This document shows, piece by piece, positions 5,339 to 8,012 of a DNA stretch of 8,012 bases; within the stretch, counting starts at the first letter, position 1; every line of letters begins with the position of its first letter. The stretch covers positions 1-8,012 of the forward strand of contig SCUR01000310.1 of assembly GCA_004297235.1 (NCBI GenBank), given 5' to 3'. A program made the translations under genes and the position numbers. This stretch comes from Candidatus Manganitrophaceae bacterium. Its GTDB lineage: Bacteria; Nitrospirota; Nitrospiria; SBBL01; Manganitrophaceae. Under the pieces are notes generated by a model. The model ran no database searches and was not told where the DNA came from. It saw only the letters and a list, made by a program, of their open reading frames with translations.

Positions 5339-6883
5339 TCATTCTTTTCCGGCCTGAATGATCCGGCCTTCGACCTCGTTCTTGATCGGTTCCATCGTCT
5401 TCAGCGCCTGGAGGATCGCCTCGTTTAACTCCCCCCCGCTTCGGATCACCGGAAGCTTTTGAAAGGCGTAGCCGTCGATCTCTCCCCGACGCGCTAAGAA
5501 ATCGATTGTCGCAAGGGTATATTTTCGACCGGATTCGATGGCCTCTCCGTTGATCTTCACCTCCGTCACACGACCCCCCGGCGGTTGCCGAGGATCGAAT
5601 GTGAAAGAAATCCCCGAGACCTGAGGGAAACGCCCGGCCCGCTTCCCCGACAGGCTCACCCCATTCTCCAGCGCGTCGATCAGCTCCCGCCCGGCGATCT
5701 CGATCGCGACCATTTCATTTTGATAGGGAAGGGCGGTGTAGAGATCGCGCAGCGTGATCGGACCCGGCTTGAGAATCCGGTCGTCTCGGAACGCGCCTCC
5801 GTTGATCAGCGCGGCCTCGGCCCCCATCGCCGATCGGAGGAGATCGGCCACATAGTCGCCGAAGTTGCTCTCCCGCTCGCGCACAACTTCCTCCCGCAGA
5901 TCGAGCGCGACGGCCGCCTCCCCGATCACCCTGTTGAACCGGATCAGCTCTTCTGCATAGGGAGCGAGCGCCGCTTCCACGGTGGGATCGGGTGCGACGC
6001 GGGCCGGGTCGACCGGCGTGCGCCGCCAGCTTTTTTCGACCACCCAGCGATCTCCGGACCGCACCGCGCGGACGCCGATCACGCCGAGCCCCGTCGCGTT
6101 CTCCCCCGCCTTCGTGATCAACGTTTTTCCGACCCGCGCCTCCATCACCTCATGATCGTGGCCGCCGACGATCAGATCGATCTCCGGAAACGCCTCGGCG
6201 AGGGCGCGATCCTGGGAGATCGGAAGATGGGTGAGGGCGACGATCAGATCGACTTTTTCTTTCTTCAACCGGGAAATCGCCTCTCGCGACGCCTCGACCG
6301 GATCGCGGAAGGTAATCGGGCGGGGACCGCAGCCGCCGACCGGGGCGAGGGGAAGGGTGAGGCCGAAGATTCCGACGCGGAGTCCGGCGACTTTCACGAT
6401 GCGATAGGGCCGCACCTTGCCGGCCGGCAGGTTCGCCTCCGGCGGCAGGTCGACGTTGGCGGAGACCCAGGGGAAGCGCGATTCGATGAGGCGCGCGGCC
6501 AGCACCCGGCAGCCTTGATCGAACTCGTGATTGCCGAAGGTGGCGAGGTCGACCCCGATCAGATTCAGGCCCGCAATCATCTGGGCCCCTTGGTGTTTAA
6601 GTTTGTTCGAGTGGAGAGAGGGGAAGAGGAGGTCGCCCGCATGAAGCAGGAGGGTGGGGCCTTGTTTGCGTTGTCCCTCGATGAGAGGGGCCGCGTAGGC
6701 CAGGCCGCCGCGCGGGAGAGGGACGCCGTCGATCTCCGTTGCCACCGGAAAGAGCTCGTAAACATCATTCATCTGAAGGAGGGTGAAGGTGTGGACCTTC
6801 TCGCCGGCATTCGCATCGGTGAGAAAAAGAGAGTAGAGAAGCAGGAGCAGAGAAAAGAGCGCCGCGCAGGGTCTTCGCTTCAA
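5339..6883 (-). CDS. Exported bifunctional metallophosphatase/5'-nucleotidase (UshA/NadN-like family)
   Basis: From the TTG at 6883 the product is 514 residues, beginning with a classic signal peptide: MKRRPCAA, a leucine-rich core, and a probable cut after ANA (residue 26). The metallophosphatase domain follows with QMNDVYE (D40), AGDLLFPS (D84), GNHEFD (N118, H119), THLP (H219) and GGHDHE (H242, H244). The nucleotide-binding C-terminal domain has NFGDYVADLL, NGGAFRDD (N361, R366) and LPYQNEM (N389). It should hydrolyse nucleotides or related phosphoesters outside the cytoplasm. The usual DxH of the first metal site is DxY here, a variant I recall in a subset of this family. An in-frame ATG at 6931 would add 16 residues, but it has no ribosome site and lies inside the promoter. 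The TTG has GGGAG (6894-6890) six bases ahead. The gene is convergent with the CARF-HEPN gene, with 63 bp between the stops. Confidence 0.9.
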   Translation of the reverse strand: MKRRPCAALFSLLLLLYSLFLTDANAGEKVHTFTLLQMNDVYELFPVATEIDGVPLPRGGLAYAAPLIEGQRKQGPTLLLHAGDLLFPSLHSNKLKHQGAQMIAGLNLIGVDLATFGNHEFDQGCRVLAARLIESRFPWVSANVDLPPEANLPAGKVRPYRIVKVAGLRVGIFGLTLPLAPVGGCGPRPITFRDPVEASREAISRLKKEKVDLIVALTHLPISQDRALAEAFPEIDLIVGGHDHEVMEARVGKTLITKAGENATGLGVIGVRAVRSGDRWVVEKSWRRTPVDPARVAPDPTVEAALAPYAEELIRFNRVIGEAAVALDLREEVVRERESNFGDYVADLLRSAMGAEAALINGGAFRDDRILKPGPITLRDLYTALPYQNEMVAIEIAGRELIDALENGVSLSGKRAGRFPQVSGISFTFDPRQPPGGRVTEVKINGEAIESGRKYTLATIDFLARRGEIDGYAFQKLPVIRSGGELNEAILQALKTMEPIKNEVEGRIIQAGKE

Positions 6884-6912
6884 GTCGATCTCCCGGTTTG
6901 GTCTTCCGGCCC

Positions 6913-6941
6913 ACTCTAGAAGGTTCTTCATCCGCTGTCAA
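6913..6941 (-). promoter_or_regulatory. Sigma70-type promoter of the 5'-nucleotidase gene
   Basis: On the minus strand TTGACA (6941-6936) is followed after 17 bp by TAGAGT (6918-6913), four of six -10 matches. Transcription would begin near 6906, about 23 bases before the TTG at 6883. The in-frame ATG at 6931-6929 falls within the spacer and would not be on this transcript, which supports the TTG start. Confidence 0.68.
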
Positions 6942-6965
6942 CATGGAACACGCACGCGTCGCATT

Positions 6966-6985
6966 CCTCGCCGCTTGCGGCGGGG
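6966..6985. other. GC-rich stem in the divergent region between the nucleotidase and ACT genes
   Basis: CCTCGCCGC (6966-6974) can pair with GCGGCGGGG (6977-6985), nine pairs with one T-G, and is immediately followed by the palindrome GAAGCTTC (6985-6992). It lies about 25 bp upstream of the nucleotidase -35 and some 70 bp before the ACT gene. It may be a protein-binding site or structured leader, or simply a by-product of GC-rich sequence. Confidence 0.3.
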
Positions 6986-7056
6986 AAGCTTCAATGCTTC
7001 TGGCTTTCTTCGGAGGCGTTGTTGTACGATCGGAATAAACGCGGAGGGAGGGTGCG

Positions 7057-7470
7057 ATGGCAGACACGATTCGAAAGGTCGATTACTTCACCCTTCAGGC
7101 GGCGGATCGGCCGGGGGAGGGGGCGCGGCTGCTGGCGGCACTGCGGGAGGCCGGCGTCAATCTTCTTGCCTTCACCGGCTTTCCGGAGGGACGACGGGCG
7201 CAGATCGATTTTGTCCCGGAGGGCGCCGCGGCTTTCAAAGCGGCGGCGAAAAAAGCCGGCATGAAGCTCAGCCCGAAGAAGAGCGCCTTTTTGATTCAAG
7301 GGGAAGACCGCGTCGGCGCGATCGCGGAGGTGATGGAGAAACTCGCCGCGGCCCGGATCAATGTGACCGCGATCGACGCCCTCTGCGCCGGAGGAGGCCG
7401 CTACGGCGCGATCCTCTGGGTGAAGCCGCCCGACGTCCGGAAAGCGGCGAAGGCGTTGGGAGTCTCGTAA
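7057..7470 (+). CDS. Tandem ACT-domain protein
   Basis: The 137-residue product contains two ACT-like modules. The first, residues about 7-70, opens VDYFTLQAADRPGEGARLLAAL and contains EAGVNLLAFTGFP. The second, about 76-137, opens SAFLIQGEDRVGAIAEVM and contains AARINVTAIDALCAGGGRYGAILWV. The 'D.PG......L...GVN' pattern is the ACT signature. ACT domains bind amino acids or other small ligands and usually regulate an attached enzyme; here no enzyme is attached, so it is a stand-alone sensor or regulator whose ligand and partner are unknown. A very strong GGAGGGAGGG (7043-7052) sets the ATG at 7057. It is divergent from the nucleotidase gene and upstream of the oxidase gene, with about 340 bp in between, so it is probably transcribed alone. 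Confidence 0.88.
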   Translation: MADTIRKVDYFTLQAADRPGEGARLLAALREAGVNLLAFTGFPEGRRAQIDFVPEGAAAFKAAAKKAGMKLSPKKSAFLIQGEDRVGAIAEVMEKLAAARINVTAIDALCAGGGRYGAILWVKPPDVRKAAKALGVS

Positions 7471-7762
7471 CCGACCGGACGTTATCTGATGGCGGCCGGC
7501 CCACGCCGCGGGAAATCTCGTTGGATCCTGTTTTATGAGAAGAGGGTCGGCGGCCTCCGTCCGATCCTCGATGGCCCCCTCTGTCTTGTTGTCCAATCCG
7601 GCCGCATTGCGATTGCCATTTTCCTGCAAGCGACTTCTTTCCCAACTGTTGATCTCCTTACATTGAGAACCGTTTCAGGGGACGAACTCCAAAAAAGAGG
7701 AGAGGAATCGGGAGCGTTCTCCCTCCGGCTGATCGGTCCCTTTTTTGCTTTTATTTTATTAG
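7471..7762. other. Non-coding region upstream of the oxidase gene
   Basis: These roughly 290 bp hold no convincing gene. An open frame from 7489 to 7803 gives a protein with no recognisable motif and overlaps the next gene's N-terminal region. Base use shifts to a lower GC content with homopolymer runs (A6 at 7691-7696, T6 at 7741-7746). A short perfect hairpin, GGGAG-CGTT-CTCCC, sits at 7710-7723, and an alternative pairing of GAGGAGA (7697-7703) with the stretch at 7718-7725 overlaps it. The region probably contains the end of the ACT transcript and the promoter and leader of the oxidase genes, but I could not place a promoter with confidence. Confidence 0.5.
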
Positions 7763-7810
7763 GTGATGGAGGAAAGTGCCTCGTCTTTTGGAATGGAGAT
7801 TGACGAAACG

Positions 7811-8012
7811 ATGCAGGAGGCTAGAACAGTCCATCAAGAGGAGACGCGGGTCGATCACGATCTGGTGAAGCGCTGGGCCTACGCGACGCTGGTTTGGCTG
7901 ACCCTCTTCCCGCTCGGCGGAGTGATCCTCTCGATCAAATTCCACCATCCGAATTTTCTCGGCGATCTTTCCTGGCTCTCCTTTGGACGTCTCCGTCCGG
8001 TCCATGTCAACG
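7811..8012 (+). CDS. ccoN: N-terminus of cbb3-type cytochrome c oxidase subunit I (CcoN-like), cut by the window edge
   Basis: Sixty-seven codons are visible. After a charged 23-residue start comes a hydrophobic helix, WAYATLVWLTLFPLGGVIL, then FLGDLSWLSFGRLRPVHVN at the window edge. The 'LSFGRLRP.H.N' motif marks subunit I of cbb3-type haem-copper oxidases, the His in RPVHVN being the expected low-spin haem b ligand. This subunit holds the haem b / haem b3-CuB site that reduces oxygen at the inner membrane. The start is uncertain: the frame is open from GTG 7763, with ATGs at 7766, 7793 and 7811. I prefer 7811, which has GGAG (7795-7798) upstream at a rather long spacing; the other ATGs have no suitably placed site. 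The rest of the operon lies beyond the window. A relative such as a divergent haem-copper oxidase remains possible. Confidence 0.8.
   Translation, partial: MQEARTVHQEETRVDHDLVKRWAYATLVWLTLFPLGGVILSIKFHHPNFLGDLSWLSFGRLRPVHVN

Noticed and set aside
5585..6919. A 444-residue forward frame opposite the nucleotidase
   Set aside because: It is the antisense of a gene with complete family motifs and a signal peptide; its composition is Asp/Arg/His-rich with no domain pattern.
7001..7030. Promoter for the ACT gene using TACGAT (7025-7030)
   Set aside because: The -10 is reasonable, but no acceptable -35 hexamer lies 16-18 bp upstream.
7646..7668. FNR/Anr-type box ahead of the oxidase gene, starting at TTGATC
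   Set aside because: The left half TTGAT is present, but the matching ATCAA is absent at the required spacing.
7489..7803. A 104-residue open frame after the ACT gene
   Set aside because: No recognisable motif, no ribosome site at its ATG, unlike the neighbouring genes in codon use, and it overlaps the likely leader and possible N-terminal codons of the oxidase gene.
1..8012. CRISPR array near the CARF-HEPN gene
   Set aside because: I saw no regularly spaced direct repeats and no other cas-like protein in any frame.

Overview
The window is high-GC bacterial chromosomal DNA (about 60% GC by eye), densely coded, with Shine-Dalgarno-led genes on both strands. A signal-peptide-bearing 5'-nucleotidase-type phosphoesterase and the start of a cbb3-type cytochrome oxidase subunit I point to a respiring, probably Gram-negative, bacterium. 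The protein set feels Nitrospirota-like, but that is an impression and not shown by any marker gene here.

Layout. Positions 1-2469 (+): the 3' end of a protein combining a beta-sandwich fragment with a helical domain, then a well-led NAD(P)-binding epimerase-like gene and a closely spaced RNase Z-like metallo-beta-lactamase gene, likely one transcript. Positions 2494-2545: a compact cluster of three interlocking palindromes, REP-like. Positions 2560-2958 (+): a clear sigma70-type promoter and a small antibiotic-biosynthesis-monooxygenase (ABM) domain gene. Its stop codon directly abuts the stop codon of a convergent thermonuclease-like (SNase) gene (2959-3918, -). Positions 3919-4024: a divergent control region. 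Positions 4025-5275 (+): a CARF-HEPN protein of the TIGR02710/Cas02710 type. Positions 5339-6883 (-): a periplasmic metallophosphatase/5'-nucleotidase with its own promoter. Positions 7057-7470 (+): a tandem ACT-domain protein. Positions 7471-7810: mostly non-coding leader. Positions 7811-8012 (+): the first 67 codons of a ccoN-like gene, cut by the window edge.

The most interesting part is the SNase / CARF-HEPN pair. CARF-HEPN proteins are ancillary RNases of type III CRISPR systems that are activated by cyclic oligoadenylate, yet no CRISPR array, cas10 or other cas gene is visible in this window. The pair is divergently arranged around one 18-bp inverted repeat (TAAGGTC-AGTC-GACCTTA). Each arm carries a -10-like TAAGGT at exactly 17 bp from a -35-like hexamer (TTGAGC rightward, TTGACA leftward). 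The two promoters therefore overlap and are mirror images, suggesting that an RNase and a DNase/RNase-type nuclease are controlled together by one site. This is an inference from sequence geometry; the functional link is untested.

Other genes look like ordinary housekeeping or accessory functions. Points to note are an epimerase without the YxxxK catalytic pair, a DxY in place of DxH in the nucleotidase, and a promoter lying across the nucleotidase's upstream ATG that argues for an internal TTG start.
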